A DNA stretch of 33,071 nucleotides from Treponema sp. Lineage in GTDB: Bacteria; Spirochaetota; Spirochaetia; Treponematales; Breznakiellaceae. Both the position numbers and the translations under genes were made by a program. Below, one piece after another: positions 1 through 9,470 of the stretch (positions are counted from its first letter, which is position 1; every line of letters begins with the position of its first letter). The DNA is taken from positions 1-33,071 of the forward strand of contig JAISNI010000204.1 in the NCBI GenBank assembly GCA_031276295.1, in the 5' to 3' direction. The notes below the pieces were generated by a model that saw only the letters and a list, made by a program, of their open reading frames with translations, did no database searches and was not told where the DNA came from.

Positions 1-258
1 AAAGAATTACTGAGGATAAGCCGAGACGAGGTAGAACGAGCGCGGCTAATGAGCGAGTACAAGTATGAGGTAGACACGCAGAGCAAGGTAGTACAGGCGA
101 AACGGGAGGGAAGGAAAGAGGGCTTACTGGAAGGGAGGAAGGAGGGCAGACAGGAGGGTATACGGGAAATAGCCCATAATCTAAAGGCAATGGGGGAGCT
201 TCCTGAAAAGATAGCTGCTCTTACCGGTTTATCCCGCGAGGTAATCGAAAGCCTGTAA
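1..258 (+). CDS. C-terminal tail of Rpn/PD-(D/E)XK transposase-like nuclease (5' end outside window)
   Basis: The frame is open from the first base, so this is the end of a gene that begins to the left; the internal ATG at 49 need not be a start. The visible 85 residues are a charged helix with repeated REGRKEG/LEGRKEG/RQEG units, followed by a short helical tail (NLKAMGELPEKIAALTGLSREVIESL). This E-G-x-x-E-G tail followed by a small helix-turn-helix-like end is typical of the Rpn / PDDEXK_2 'transposase-like' family, whose nuclease core would lie upstream. The nuclease motifs are not in the window, so activity cannot be judged. The codon style is purine-rich (GAG, AGG, GGG, ATA), unlike pheT next door, which fits an acquired gene. 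Confidence 0.7.
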   Translation, partial: KELLRISRDEVERARLMSEYKYEVDTQSKVVQAKREGRKEGLLEGRKEGRQEGIREIAHNLKAMGELPEKIAALTGLSREVIESL

Positions 259-413
259 GGGCAAGAAGTATTCCGGCAGGGAAAGGGGGTTGGTTTTACG
301 CCCGTTCGGTCCCCGGCTTCTACGAGCCCTGAACCTACCGAAGGGGTCAAAGCGCAACAGGCTGCTAGACGCTTTCTTCCTGACATACTATAATCCGGTA
401 TAAGGAATAGTAT
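259..413. other. Intergenic region before pheT
   Basis: This gap of 155 bases holds no convincing ORF. Its last 50 bases contain a promoter-like pair and the pheT ribosome binding site. I see no tRNA-like or T-box-like leader in the rest, although T-box control is common for synthetase genes in other phyla. Confidence 0.5.
366..394 (+). promoter_or_regulatory. Candidate sigma-70 promoter for pheT
   Basis: TAGACG (366-371, 4 of 6 to TTGACA) is followed after 17 nt by a perfect TATAAT (389-394). The predicted transcript would start near 401, with the Shine-Dalgarno AAGGA at 402-406 almost at its 5' end. The pattern match is good but untested. Confidence 0.5.
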
Positions 414-2162
414 ATGCCTAAAATCGAAGTCAACGAAGAAGTGTTCTATAGTTTGGCAGGCTGCCACTGGGATACCAGAGAGCAATTTGAAGAAGCCCTT
501 ACCTGCGCCAAGGCGGAATTGGATGAGGATGCGGATAAAAACCTTCCGCCCTCTGAACGGACGCTTAAAATCGAACTGAACGATACAAACCGCCCCGATC
601 TTTGGGGGATGGCTGGCTGTGCGCGGCAGATCCGCGTCTATAACGGCGGGGGGCAGTCTGAATATCCCTTCTTTTCCCGCGCAAACAGTTTCAAAAAGGC
701 TGCCCATAAGGTGCAGGTAGAGGCGTCGGTTAAGAACGTCCGACCTTTTCTCGCAGGTTTTATTGCCGCCGGCAGGCCCATCAGCGATGCCTCGTTGCGT
801 GATATGATCCAGACCCAGGAAAAACTTGCGTGGAATTTCGGGCGTAAACGGCGGACTATCTCTATGGGGCTTTACCGTATTTCCATAATCAAATGGCCCA
901 TTATCTACAAGGCCGTAGACCCCGATTCCGTTTCCTTTGTCCCCCTCCAGTGGGATGTCCCCCTTACCCTGCGGGAGATACTGAAACAGCACCCCAAGGG
1001 CAAGGAATATGCCTTTATTCAGGAACACGAGCCCTTGCACCCGCTCTTAACCGATTCCGGCGGGGCCGTTCTCTCCTATCCCCCGATTATCAACTCCGCG
1101 GATCTCGGAGCGGTACAGGTAGGGGATACGGACCTCTTTGTGGAATTGACCGGTACGGATCAGGTGTCGGTAACGCTGGCAGCCTCGATCATGGCCTGCG
1201 ATCTTGCAGACCAGGGCTTTACCATCGAACCGGTGGAAGTGGAATACGCGTACGATACACCGTTCGGCAGGACGATCACGACGCCTTATTACTTTCAGGA
1301 ACCGGTTTTCTGTTCGCTTGCACGGGTAGAGAGATTCCTGGGGGAAAAGCTCAGCGCGGATGAGTGCACGGCGGCATTGCGGCGTATGGGGGTAGATGCG
1401 GCGCAGGCCGTGTCCCGCGAGCGGGGCGGAAGCGCCGGGAAGCCGGCAGAGGAGGGCGTAACGGCATATCCCCCTCCATACCGGAACGATTTCCTCCACG
1501 CAGCCGATGTGATGGAAGATATTATGATAGGCAGATCCCTTGCCGGCTTTAAGCCGGAACGTCCCCGCGATTTTACGATAGGGCGGCTTGCCCCCATCAC
1601 CATTTTCAGCCGGAAGGTACGGGAGATACTGGTAGGACTGGGCTATCAGGAGATGATCTACAACTACCTGGGTTCCCGCAGAGATTTTGTGGACAATATA
1701 CGCGGAGACGGCGGAAAAATCATCCGCATATCCAACCCCATGACCGAAAACTATGAATATGTACGCGACAGCATACTCGCTTCCCTCTTAATGAGCGAAT
1801 CCGTTTCCAGCCATGCCGCGTATCCCCACCGTATTTTTGAAATCGGTAAAATCGCCTATAAAGATGAAGCTGAAAACTACGGCGTCAGTACACGGCAGTA
1901 TGCGGGCGTACTTATTGCGGATAAAGATGCTGGTTTCAATACCGTTGCCGGCCACCTACAGACCCTTTTCTATTATATTTCCCGTGAATATACCGTAGAG
2001 GAAAGCGAAGACACCCGCTTTATACCGGGCCGCGCGGCGTCAATACTCTATTGCGGGAAAGCAATCGGCGTATTTGGGGAAATTCACCCTGAAGTCCTGG
2101 AAAATTGGGGTATTACCTGTCCCTGTAGTGCTGCGGAGATTGATATAGAAGCATTAATGTAG
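414..2162 (+). CDS. pheT: Phenylalanyl-tRNA synthetase beta subunit, archaeal/spirochaetal type
   Basis: Beta chain of the cytosolic (alpha-beta)2 enzyme that charges tRNA-Phe; the alpha chain (pheS) carries the active site and is not in this window. The protein is 582 aa, whereas ordinary bacterial PheT is about 800 aa and has an N-terminal OB-fold tRNA-binding domain and a C-terminal anticodon-binding domain. The start MPKIEVNEEVFYSLAG, the early NDTNRPDLWGMAGCARQIR segment, the B3/B4 core and the later B5 region (ITTPYYFQEPVF...) match the short archaeal/eukaryal-like form that Borrelia and Treponema are known to carry. The end IFEIGKIAYKDE...AGVLIADKDAGF and GRAASILYCGKAIGVFGEIHPEVLENWGI is the usual catalytic-like module. 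The start is supported by AAGGA seven bases upstream. The next gene begins 9 nt after the stop, so they may be co-transcribed. Confidence 0.93.
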   Translation: MPKIEVNEEVFYSLAGCHWDTREQFEEALTCAKAELDEDADKNLPPSERTLKIELNDTNRPDLWGMAGCARQIRVYNGGGQSEYPFFSRANSFKKAAHKVQVEASVKNVRPFLAGFIAAGRPISDASLRDMIQTQEKLAWNFGRKRRTISMGLYRISIIKWPIIYKAVDPDSVSFVPLQWDVPLTLREILKQHPKGKEYAFIQEHEPLHPLLTDSGGAVLSYPPIINSADLGAVQVGDTDLFVELTGTDQVSVTLAASIMACDLADQGFTIEPVEVEYAYDTPFGRTITTPYYFQEPVFCSLARVERFLGEKLSADECTAALRRMGVDAAQAVSRERGGSAGKPAEEGVTAYPPPYRNDFLHAADVMEDIMIGRSLAGFKPERPRDFTIGRLAPITIFSRKVREILVGLGYQEMIYNYLGSRRDFVDNIRGDGGKIIRISNPMTENYEYVRDSILASLLMSESVSSHAAYPHRIFEIGKIAYKDEAENYGVSTRQYAGVLIADKDAGFNTVAGHLQTLFYYISREYTVEESEDTRFIPGRAASILYCGKAIGVFGEIHPEVLENWGITCPCSAAEIDIEALM

Positions 2163-2171
2163 GGATAAGAC

Positions 2172-3956
2172 ATGAAAAGTTTACGGACAACATTCTTTAT
2201 TTTAATCGTAAGCCTCTGTATTATTGTATCTTTTGGTATGGGGATGTTGATGTATATACAGTATACAAACTATATCAAGCAGAATTATAGGGGCGCCCTC
2301 GAACAAGTAGGCCGGACTGTAGAACATATCTACCCGGTAATCAGGGATAAAGAGGCTCTTATCCAAATCGGCAGCGATCACGCTGACGAATACAATGTAA
2401 TGCTTACAGGCCTGAAGAATATAGCGGAAAATTTTAATATCGCCTATATCTATTTTATTGAAAAGGAAGGCAATGGATACCGGTTTATTTTTGATATTGA
2501 TGATATTGATTTAAGTGAGGAAGAATACGAGGAGGCTTTTCTTGAAAGTTATGACGATCCTCCCGACGAGCTTATCGAGGCATTTGATTCCAAAGTACCG
2601 GTCGTAACCCAAAAGCCCTATACCGATGAATACGGTACCTTTGTTTCAGCTTTTCTCCCTGTCTTTGATGATAAGGGCGGTATAACCGGTATGCTTTGTC
2701 TGGATTACGATATTTCCTATGTGCAGATACTGGAAAGGCAGGCAATTATCAGCTTTATTGTTGGTATGGCAATATCGGCAGGCATTGCCAGCATCTTGTC
2801 GCTCCGTATTGCTATCTCCCTGATAGCGCCGATTAAGGAAGTTACGATTGCGGCAAACGCCTTGGCCGTGATGCGGTTTGACATCAAGACATCATCGGTG
2901 AGGAAGGATGAGATCGGGGAACTACAGAAAGCGCTTTATACCATACGGGACACCTTGAGGCAGACGATGGGGAAGCTGAACAACGAGCAGCTTGGGAAGC
3001 AGCTCAATATCAGCCGGAATCTGAATGCAATTATCAGGCGGTCGGCCGACGAACTGGTGGCGATAACGGGGAACGTCGATTTGGTACAGGGGAAGACGGA
3101 GCATGAGGTGAAGTCGGTGTTGGACACATCGGCGTCGGTGGAAGATATCATTAAAAACATCAATACCCTGAACAACGCGGTGGAGACCCAGTCGGTTAAT
3201 ATAGCGAGTTCGTCGTCAGCCATAGAGAAGATGGTCGACGACATCGGATCGATACGGTCTGTGGTACACGAGGCGAACAGGACGACGGAAAGCCTGGGGA
3301 ACTCGTCGGATTCGGGAAGACAGATGATAGAGCGGCTGACGGGGGAGTTGGCGCGGCTGACCGAGCAGTCGAAGGTACTGGAAGATGCGAACGGGACCAT
3401 ATCGAATATAGCGGCGCAGACGAATATACTGGCGATGAATGCGGCGATAGAAGCGGCTCATGCGGGTGAAGCGGGGAAGGGATTTGCGGTGGTGGCCAGT
3501 GAGGTGAGAAAGCTGGCGGAATTGTCGAACAAGGAATCGGCGTCGATAACCGAAGAGATACGGAAGATGGAAGAAGCGATAGTACAGATGAGGCAGGTAT
3601 CGGTGGAGACGGTCGAGATGATGAACACGATGTTTATAAAGATAGGGGAGATGGGGGATTCGTTTAATACGATAAACAGTGCGATAGAAGCGGAGGCGAA
3701 GAATGGGGTGCAGATACTGGAAGCGTTAAAGACGATGAGGGAGATGATAGAAGAGGTAAAGCGGGGGAGCGGGAAGATACGGCAGGGGAGCGTGGTGATA
3801 CATGGTACATTTGAGGAGTTAAAAGAAGCATCGCGGGAGGTGAACGAAAGTGTAATGGATGTGCAGGCGGTGAGCAAGCATATATCGGAATCTCTTACGA
3901 TGGCCAATAAGATAGTAATGGGTAAGGTGATAATGAAGCCCCAGAATAAAACATAG
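2172..3956 (+). CDS. Methyl-accepting chemotaxis protein
   Basis: Transmembrane chemoreceptor of 594 aa that would signal to CheA/CheW. TM1 lies at about residues 7-29. A periplasmic sensor of Cache-like character spans about 30-190 (it contains [20 protein letters not shown] and [25 protein letters not shown]). TM2 is at about 191-213 and HAMP at about 214-268. The signalling domain holds the conserved hairpin tip at about 411-450 ([28 protein letters not shown] in two halves), which binds CheA/CheW. Methylation-type Glu/Gln helices flank it. The ligand cannot be deduced. A Shine-Dalgarno AGGGATA precedes the ATG. Base use changes sharply near 2890, inside HAMP: the sensor half is mixed, whereas the signalling half is rich in GGG, ATA, GCG and AAG codons. 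This suggests recombination or gene conversion with a paralogous receptor. Confidence 0.95.
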   Translation: MKSLRTTFFILIVSLCIIVSFGMGMLMYIQYTNYIKQNYRGALEQVGRTVEHIYPVIRDKEALIQIGSDHADEYNVMLTGLKNIAENFNIAYIYFIEKEGNGYRFIFDIDDIDLSEEEYEEAFLESYDDPPDELIEAFDSKVPVVTQKPYTDEYGTFVSAFLPVFDDKGGITGMLCLDYDISYVQILERQAIISFIVGMAISAGIASILSLRIAISLIAPIKEVTIAANALAVMRFDIKTSSVRKDEIGELQKALYTIRDTLRQTMGKLNNEQLGKQLNISRNLNAIIRRSADELVAITGNVDLVQGKTEHEVKSVLDTSASVEDIIKNINTLNNAVETQSVNIASSSSAIEKMVDDIGSIRSVVHEANRTTESLGNSSDSGRQMIERLTGELARLTEQSKVLEDANGTISNIAAQTNILAMNAAIEAAHAGEAGKGFAVVASEVRKLAELSNKESASITEEIRKMEEAIVQMRQVSVETVEMMNTMFIKIGEMGDSFNTINSAIEAEAKNGVQILEALKTMREMIEEVKRGSGKIRQGSVVIHGTFEELKEASREVNESVMDVQAVSKHISESLTMANKIVMGKVIMKPQNKT

Positions 3957-3998
3957 TAGCCTGTTGTACTAGAGAAAAAGACTCGAGGAGAAACTATC

Positions 3999-4376
3999 AT
4001 GTTTTTTAGGAAGAAAAAAGAAATTGACGATCAGTTTTCCAGTTATCAGAACCGCGAAACCCTCCGCTATGATACGGATGCGGGTATTACGATTGACGGT
4101 TTTGAAGGGGAAGGTCTTCTGAAAAATATATCCGTTCCGGGCCTCTGCCTTGAGAGTGTTACCTATGTGGAAATTACGCCCAAGGAACGATATAAGATTA
4201 AAATTATCCCTACGCCTTTAGCGCATATTGAGCCTTTCGAGGTAAGGGCTGAGGCAAATTGGATCAAGAGCAGCGAACTCGCTTTTGAAGCAGGATTTTC
4301 TATAATCGAACCTTCCCAGGATAAAACATCCTCTATAAAACGTTATATAGAGTTCCTCAAAGTACACAACCGTTAA
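3999..4376 (+). CDS. PilZ-domain protein (putative c-di-GMP receptor)
   Basis: A 125-aa protein with no signal peptide or membrane segment. It has the PilZ signature: RxxxR (RETLR, residues about 19-23) at the domain start, then, after a strand, NISVPG at about 47-52, matching the [D/N]xSxxG motif. Both motifs bind cyclic di-GMP in known PilZ proteins. Short beta strands follow (YKIKIIPTPL, FEVRAEANWI). A strong GAGGAG (3985-3990) sits 8 nt before the ATG. It lies between a chemoreceptor and a large membrane protein, all on the same strand with short gaps. A role linking c-di-GMP to motility or surface behaviour is an inference. The downstream gene starts 13 nt after the stop. Confidence 0.75.
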   Translation: MFFRKKKEIDDQFSSYQNRETLRYDTDAGITIDGFEGEGLLKNISVPGLCLESVTYVEITPKERYKIKIIPTPLAHIEPFEVRAEANWIKSSELAFEAGFSIIEPSQDKTSSIKRYIEFLKVHNR

Positions 4377-4389
4377 GGTTGGTGTTTAT

Positions 4390-7300
4390 ATGCAGTTTGA
4401 GTATGTTTTTCCAAATAAAATTTTACGCTTAAAGGCGGCCGTCTCCGGCGGTTTGCCGCAAGCCTCCCTCCCCCCGCCGTTTGGCAAGCAAGGCGCCTCT
4501 CTTATCTTCCGTTCGCTGGCTTTATGTATTATCCTCTATCAATTCCGGCTTTTGGCAAACGATCTGGCCGATACTCCGGTTTTTATCGTCAATCTGCTTG
4601 CGGCTTTTATTATCCCGCTCGTTATTGCAAAGCTAAGCCTGCATCCTTTTTCGGCGGTACTTGTCATAGCCCTGATCCCCTGGTGTGTACGCCTCTTTAT
4701 TGCCTTTCCCCGTTACTTTATTTCCGGTATTGCCCTGGAGTTGGATTCGCTGCTCCTCAACCTGGACAGGAACAATTTTGTCTCCCTGCTTCCCTACTAT
4801 TGGGCGGCCGTCTCCACCTTTTTTTCTCTGCGTTCGCGGAAGTTCCTGCGCGCCGATATTATTGCATCCGATATGCTGCTGCTCACGATTTTCAGCATCA
4901 CTTCTACGGCAAACATGGCGGCATACCGCTGGCCTATCCTGATGATAGGGATCTTCACTGCGGTACTCTTCCTGCAACTCGTATCGGTAATCCTCTCTAT
5001 ACCGCCGGAATTACGGCTGCGTAAGGCCGAAGGTGCAATGGCCGCTTTAAGCGTTCTGCTACTGGTTATCCTGGGAGGTATACTCTTTATACGTCCTTCC
5101 CAGGAAGGGGCCGTAGACCGGGGCGGCGGCCTTCTTGAGCCCAAACTTTTCCAGTTCGATTTTTCCCAGGTTCTCAAGTTGGAAAGCGAAATCAGCATGA
5201 ACGACGACCTTGTGCTTATCGTCAAGAAAGATAGCGATGATGAGCATATCCTGCTCCGCCGTTACGTGCTTTCAGGCTACAATAAAAAACAGGGCTTTTT
5301 CCGCACCGAAACCTGGGACGAGACCGCCCATCCCGGAAAGCTGCCGGAACGGAAAACGGCGCTGGAGGCCGAGCCTATCAGTTCGGGCCGTATCACGAAC
5401 CAGGAATACTACATTGTTAATTTTGACGGTTCGGCTTTTATCGGTATGAATGCGCCTCTTTCCGTTACGCCGTTTGAAACCTGGGACGCATCCTCTTTCC
5501 GTTCGGCCTATGCGGTTGAAAGCCTTACAAGCGAAGCTATCCCCATAGACCTTATCCGAATAGTACAGGAAGAACCGGGGCCGGAGGCTTTGGGCCTAAG
5601 CCCTGAAGAATATGCCCTGTATACCGAATATAACCATGATGAGAAGATAGAGGCCCTTGCCGGGGAGATAACTCAAGGCATGGACAATTACTGGGAAAAG
5701 GTGCAGGCGATCTACGAATATTTAAAATTCGGCGACTATTTTTACAGTCTCAAACCGGGAATCGCCGCGGATGGGGATCAACTTAGTTATTTTCTGTTTG
5801 AATCTAAAAAAGGGTACTGTTCATACTATGCCTTTGCCTTTACCCTGCTTGTCCGCTCTCTGGGTATACCTGCCCGGGTAGCCGCGGGTTTTTTTCTTGA
5901 CCCTGAAACCAATACGTTTGACTATTATCCGGTACGCAGCGATATGGCCCACGCCTGGACAGAGGTGTACTATCCTGAATACGGTTGGATTGAGTATGAC
6001 CCGACCTCGCAGGAACTTGCCGCCGGCGAAGAATTCCGTATTTCTTCCGGCGTGCCGCCGGAACTCTTTGAACGTCTTATGAAGGAAATACTCGAAAATC
6101 ATTCACGGCTTAAAGAAAAGGAAGGTTTAGAGGAAGAAGACGATCCCAATAGGCTGCTGAAAAATTTACAGAGAAGGGCCCTTGTCTTTATCCGCCGGGT
6201 TTGGCTTCCATTTATTATCATCGTTATAGGCCTGCTATTTGTGCTGTTCCGTACAGGAAACCTTATGCTGGCCGGACTAAGCTCTGAGCCGCGGAAGAAG
6301 AGCCGCCGCCTTTGGCGCCATATACAGCGGCGTTTTAATCTGGCAGGTTATAAACGGGATGCGTCCCTGTCCGAAGCGGAATGGGCAAAGAAACAGGATG
6401 CCAAATGCCGTATCAAGATATACCATCTTTACGAACTCTACGCTGCCGCGCGTTTTGCCCCCGAATACCGGCAGCAGGACTGGGTCCTTATGCAGGATCA
6501 GTACCGTGTTTTCTCGGAGGCCTATAGGGTGAACGTACCGGCGTGGAGGCGTTTCCTTGCCTGGGTGCTGCCGCCGTTGGTTAGTATCATGGGGCCTTCA
6601 GGCGGCGGGCCCCGTAAACCGAACAATCTTGTCCGCGGTATAGTCCTGCTGCTCACGACCGGCCTGATCCTCTCCCTGGCTGGGGAAGCGGAAGCTCAGA
6701 TGCAGCCGCCCGATGCCGATGCCGTCTACCGTGCGGCTGAGGACGCTCAGGATGCGGAATTCTGGGAACGGGCCATAGAGCTTTATACGCAAGGGGAAGA
6801 ACTTTTCCCCTATGACGCCAGGTTCCCGTGGGCGCTGGGTAATCTCTATTTTTACCGCGAACTATACCGCCTTGCCTGGGACGAGTACCGCAAAGCGGAA
6901 AGCCTTGGCCCGAATAATACCGAATTGCTCTACCGGCTTTCCCGGACAGCCGGTTACCTGAACGAAAACCAGGTCTCGGCTGAATACCTGGAAAAGCTCC
7001 TTGCCATCGATCCCGATAACCGTGACGCAATCGGCAATCTGGGCTGGATGTACTACAAGATACACCGTCTAAATGACGGTGAACGGTTGCTGCTATCGGC
7101 AATAGAACGATTCGGCATCGATTCGGACTTTTCTATGACCTTGGGAACCGTTTATTCGGATCTGTTTGAGTATGACGAGGGGAAAAAATGGTATCTGTCC
7201 GCTATTAACGAGGCGGAAATGGTAAACGACAAGCTCTTTGCGGCTGTAGCCCACTATAACCTTTCCATATTGGAATCGCGCTTTTATCAGTACGATTTGG

Positions 7301-8466
7301 CCCTCAATGAAACAAAGGCATCGCTCTCGTCCTTAAACCGTGCATCCGGGCATCTTGCCCTGGGCGAACTCTATGTCCGCCAGCTTGAGATTGCCGCGGG
7401 GCTTGCGGAATACCAGCAGGCCTACGAAATGGATACGTCCCCGCTTTCCAAGGTGAACCTTGCGCAGACCTACCAGATTGCGGGCCGTCTTGAAGAAGCC
7501 GTGCTTTATGCGGAAGAATGCCTGCGCGCCGGCGATCTCTCCTGGATGCTGAACTACGGCATTGATCCGGTCCGGTACAAGCGGGATATTCACTCGATCC
7601 TCTATCAGACCTACAACGGCCTTGAAAAAACAGAAGAACAGACCCCCGGAACCGTGGGGGAAAGAGTACGGAGCCTTTTCCGCCGGATTGGCTGCTGGTT
7701 TAAGGCTTCGGTACACCGGTATCTCTACCGGAAGTACAGCCTGGAGGCGGCAGACGCGTATGCGGCGGAGAACAATACGGAGGGCCAGCATCTGGATGCC
7801 CTGATCCAGTACTACAACGCTTTTGAAGCCTACCCCAACCGGGCATTGACTTACCTGAATAAGATCCGTGTTATCGAAGTTTCCCTTATCCCGCAGTCGG
7901 AGGCTTCCTACGATCTTGAGGAAGGGAAATTAATGCGGAATACGGACCTTTTGCGAGAGGCAATTTACCGGTTTGAGCCGATCTGGCAACGGGATGTAAT
8001 TGCGGAAGCCTATACCGAACTGGCCCGGAATACAATACGCCGGGGCTGGAAGGCTGAAGCCTACGATGCCGCGGAACGGCTCTTTGCCCTTAACCGGGGT
8101 GCGCTCCGTCAGGCAGGCATTAAGCTGCCGGTAACCCTCGAGATAGGCTTTTCTGAAACGGCGGGGACCGGCGGAAATAGAGACAAAACGGAAAGGCACA
8201 TACGGAAGGCCGTTGCCCAGGCCGGTTTTGAGCCGGTAAATACAGGCGGTTCGCTGTTTGAATCTTTGTTCGGCGGGATGAACTGGGAAGCCCGTTTTAG
8301 ACTTACCGTCAACTTTGACGGGCAGGAAACGTACTGCGAACTCTATGACGGCAACCGCGGAATCAGCCTGGTCAGACGGAACATACCTCTTCCCTCGTTA
8401 TCGGGAGCAGACATTGCAGCCTTTGCGCGGAATTTAGGCAATGAAATATTGATCAATACAAGGTGA
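4390..8466 (+). CDS. Fusion of TgpA-like transmembrane transglutaminase-like protein with TPR protein
   Basis: An unusually long single reading frame of 1358 aa. Residues about 38-235 hold several membrane helices, like the TgpA/DUF3488 N-terminus. A transglutaminase-like domain follows at about 440-545, with the triad visible as Cys477 (KKGYCSYYA), His521 (AHAWTEVYY) and Asp537 (WIEYDPTS); the fold should lie outside the membrane. Another helix at about 601-621 leads into a DUF4129-like cytoplasmic part. A hydrophobic stretch at about 747-768 ends in LAGEAEA and looks like a built-in signal peptide or TM. TPR repeats run from about 775 to 1130 and a C-terminal part of unknown kind ends the protein. 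TgpA-type and TPR proteins are normally separate genes, so this seems to be a stop-loss fusion. The function is probably in envelope protein or peptide crosslinking or assembly. No stop or frameshift is seen across the join. The start has only a weak AAGG upstream. Confidence 0.8.
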   Translation: MQFEYVFPNKILRLKAAVSGGLPQASLPPPFGKQGASLIFRSLALCIILYQFRLLANDLADTPVFIVNLLAAFIIPLVIAKLSLHPFSAVLVIALIPWCVRLFIAFPRYFISGIALELDSLLLNLDRNNFVSLLPYYWAAVSTFFSLRSRKFLRADIIASDMLLLTIFSITSTANMAAYRWPILMIGIFTAVLFLQLVSVILSIPPELRLRKAEGAMAALSVLLLVILGGILFIRPSQEGAVDRGGGLLEPKLFQFDFSQVLKLESEISMNDDLVLIVKKDSDDEHILLRRYVLSGYNKKQGFFRTETWDETAHPGKLPERKTALEAEPISSGRITNQEYYIVNFDGSAFIGMNAPLSVTPFETWDASSFRSAYAVESLTSEAIPIDLIRIVQEEPGPEALGLSPEEYALYTEYNHDEKIEALAGEITQGMDNYWEKVQAIYEYLKFGDYFYSLKPGIAADGDQLSYFLFESKKGYCSYYAFAFTLLVRSLGIPARVAAGFFLDPETNTFDYYPVRSDMAHAWTEVYYPEYGWIEYDPTSQELAAGEEFRISSGVPPELFERLMKEILENHSRLKEKEGLEEEDDPNRLLKNLQRRALVFIRRVWLPFIIIVIGLLFVLFRTGNLMLAGLSSEPRKKSRRLWRHIQRRFNLAGYKRDASLSEAEWAKKQDAKCRIKIYHLYELYAAARFAPEYRQQDWVLMQDQYRVFSEAYRVNVPAWRRFLAWVLPPLVSIMGPSGGGPRKPNNLVRGIVLLLTTGLILSLAGEAEAQMQPPDADAVYRAAEDAQDAEFWERAIELYTQGEELFPYDARFPWALGNLYFYRELYRLAWDEYRKAESLGPNNTELLYRLSRTAGYLNENQVSAEYLEKLLAIDPDNRDAIGNLGWMYYKIHRLNDGERLLLSAIERFGIDSDFSMTLGTVYSDLFEYDEGKKWYLSAINEAEMVNDKLFAAVAHYNLSILESRFYQYDLALNETKASLSSLNRASGHLALGELYVRQLEIAAGLAEYQQAYEMDTSPLSKVNLAQTYQIAGRLEEAVLYAEECLRAGDLSWMLNYGIDPVRYKRDIHSILYQTYNGLEKTEEQTPGTVGERVRSLFRRIGCWFKASVHRYLYRKYSLEAADAYAAENNTEGQHLDALIQYYNAFEAYPNRALTYLNKIRVIEVSLIPQSEASYDLEEGKLMRNTDLLREAIYRFEPIWQRDVIAEAYTELARNTIRRGWKAEAYDAAERLFALNRGALRQAGIKLPVTLEIGFSETAGTGGNRDKTERHIRKAVAQAGFEPVNTGGSLFESLFGGMNWEARFRLTVNFDGQETYCELYDGNRGISLVRRNIPLPSLSGADIAAFARNLGNEILINTR

Positions 8467-8472
8467 CAAGGT

Positions 8473-8505
8473 GAAAAAAATACGGGGGCTCAACGTTGGC
8501 CCCCG
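8473..8505 (-). terminator. Rho-independent terminator of the DHH phosphoesterase gene
   Basis: A CGGGGGC/GCCCCCG stem (8483-8489 and 8499-8505) encloses a loop that itself contains CAACGTTG. Read on the minus strand it is followed by TATTTTTTTC, a clear U-tract. It lies between two convergent genes. Read on the plus strand it has the stem but no U-tract, so it mainly serves the minus strand. Confidence 0.8.
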
Positions 8506-8561
8506 CAGGTACAATACATTCTATCCATCCAAGATACCGTAGCGTGCTGCTCGGCGGAGGC

Positions 8562-9470
8562 TTATCCCTTACACTTTTCTACTATCTCTTGTATAACTCT
8601 ATCCGCATCGGCATAATCGATTTGACAGGTTCCTACCTGGCGGTGCCCGCCGCCGCCATATTTAAGCAGCAGACTTCCCACATCGACTGTTGCGGTACGG
8701 TTGATAATACTGTAACCCACGGTAACTGCGGCGTTTGTTTTGTTACGGCCGTCTATCACCCATACGGAGATATTCTGTTCAGGAAAAAGCGTATAGATAA
8801 GGAAGCGGTTGCCGGCATAGATGGGGTCGACCCCCCTCAAATCGCTAAAAATAACATTCTTATCAATTCTTGAGTACTTACGGAGCATTTCTTTGAACAG
8901 ACCGTCCTGTTCAAAGTATACATCAAGCCTTTCCTTTACATGCGGTATCGTGAGAATCTCATCGATATTCTTTTCGATACATGCCTTGGCAAGCAGTTCC
9001 ATAAGTTCGTAATTACTGATGGTAAAATTTCTGAAGCGGCCCAGTCCGGTGCGGGGATCCATTATAAATCCCAGCAGTATCCAACCCTTGGGGTCGACTA
9101 TCTCATCGGCGGTAAGGTTACCGGAATCCACTTTGTCCACATATTCAATCATACGGGCAAAACGGCCTAGTTTTGCGTCCCCACCGTAATAATCGTATAT
9201 AACACGGGCACAACTCGGCGCTTCACGGGAAACCCCTTCAAAATACGTTCTAGTACCAAGCCGTTCAGTTTCGCTGGAATGATGATCAAACCATAGCTTG
9301 CACCCTCGGACATAAGGAATATTGGCAAGTATATCATTATCCGTCGCCTGTACCTTTCCATCCTGAATATCTTTTGGATGCACAAATTTCCATTCGGTAA
9401 TCAATCCCAGATATTCCAATAGCACTCCGCAGGCCAAACCGTCAAAATCGGATCGGGTTAACAATCTCAT
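8562..9470 (-). CDS. DHH/DHHA1 family phosphoesterase (exopolyphosphatase-like)
   Basis: A 302-aa cytoplasmic metal-dependent phosphoesterase. The N-terminal DHH domain shows SDFDG (residues 7-11) and the name-giving DHH at 62-64 (LWFDHHSSE), both ligands for Mn/Mg. The C-terminal DHHA1 domain ends with the substrate-binding loop GGGGHRQVGTC. Family members cleave short nucleic acids (NrnA), cyclic dinucleotides (GdpP-type) or polyphosphate. There is no membrane or PAS/GGDEF part here, and sequence alone does not choose between these substrates. The start has a strong AAGGAAGG upstream on the minus strand. It is monocistronic, divergent from the M16 gene and followed by its own terminator. 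Confidence 0.85.
   Translation of the reverse strand: MRLLTRSDFDGLACGVLLEYLGLITEWKFVHPKDIQDGKVQATDNDILANIPYVRGCKLWFDHHSSETERLGTRTYFEGVSREAPSCARVIYDYYGGDAKLGRFARMIEYVDKVDSGNLTADEIVDPKGWILLGFIMDPRTGLGRFRNFTISNYELMELLAKACIEKNIDEILTIPHVKERLDVYFEQDGLFKEMLRKYSRIDKNVIFSDLRGVDPIYAGNRFLIYTLFPEQNISVWVIDGRNKTNAAVTVGYSIINRTATVDVGSLLLKYGGGGHRQVGTCQIDYADADRVIQEIVEKCKG

Noticed and set aside
8496-8873. 125-aa plus-strand ORF opposite the DHH gene
   Set aside because: It starts in the terminator region and is antisense to the DHHA1 domain, with no recognisable features.
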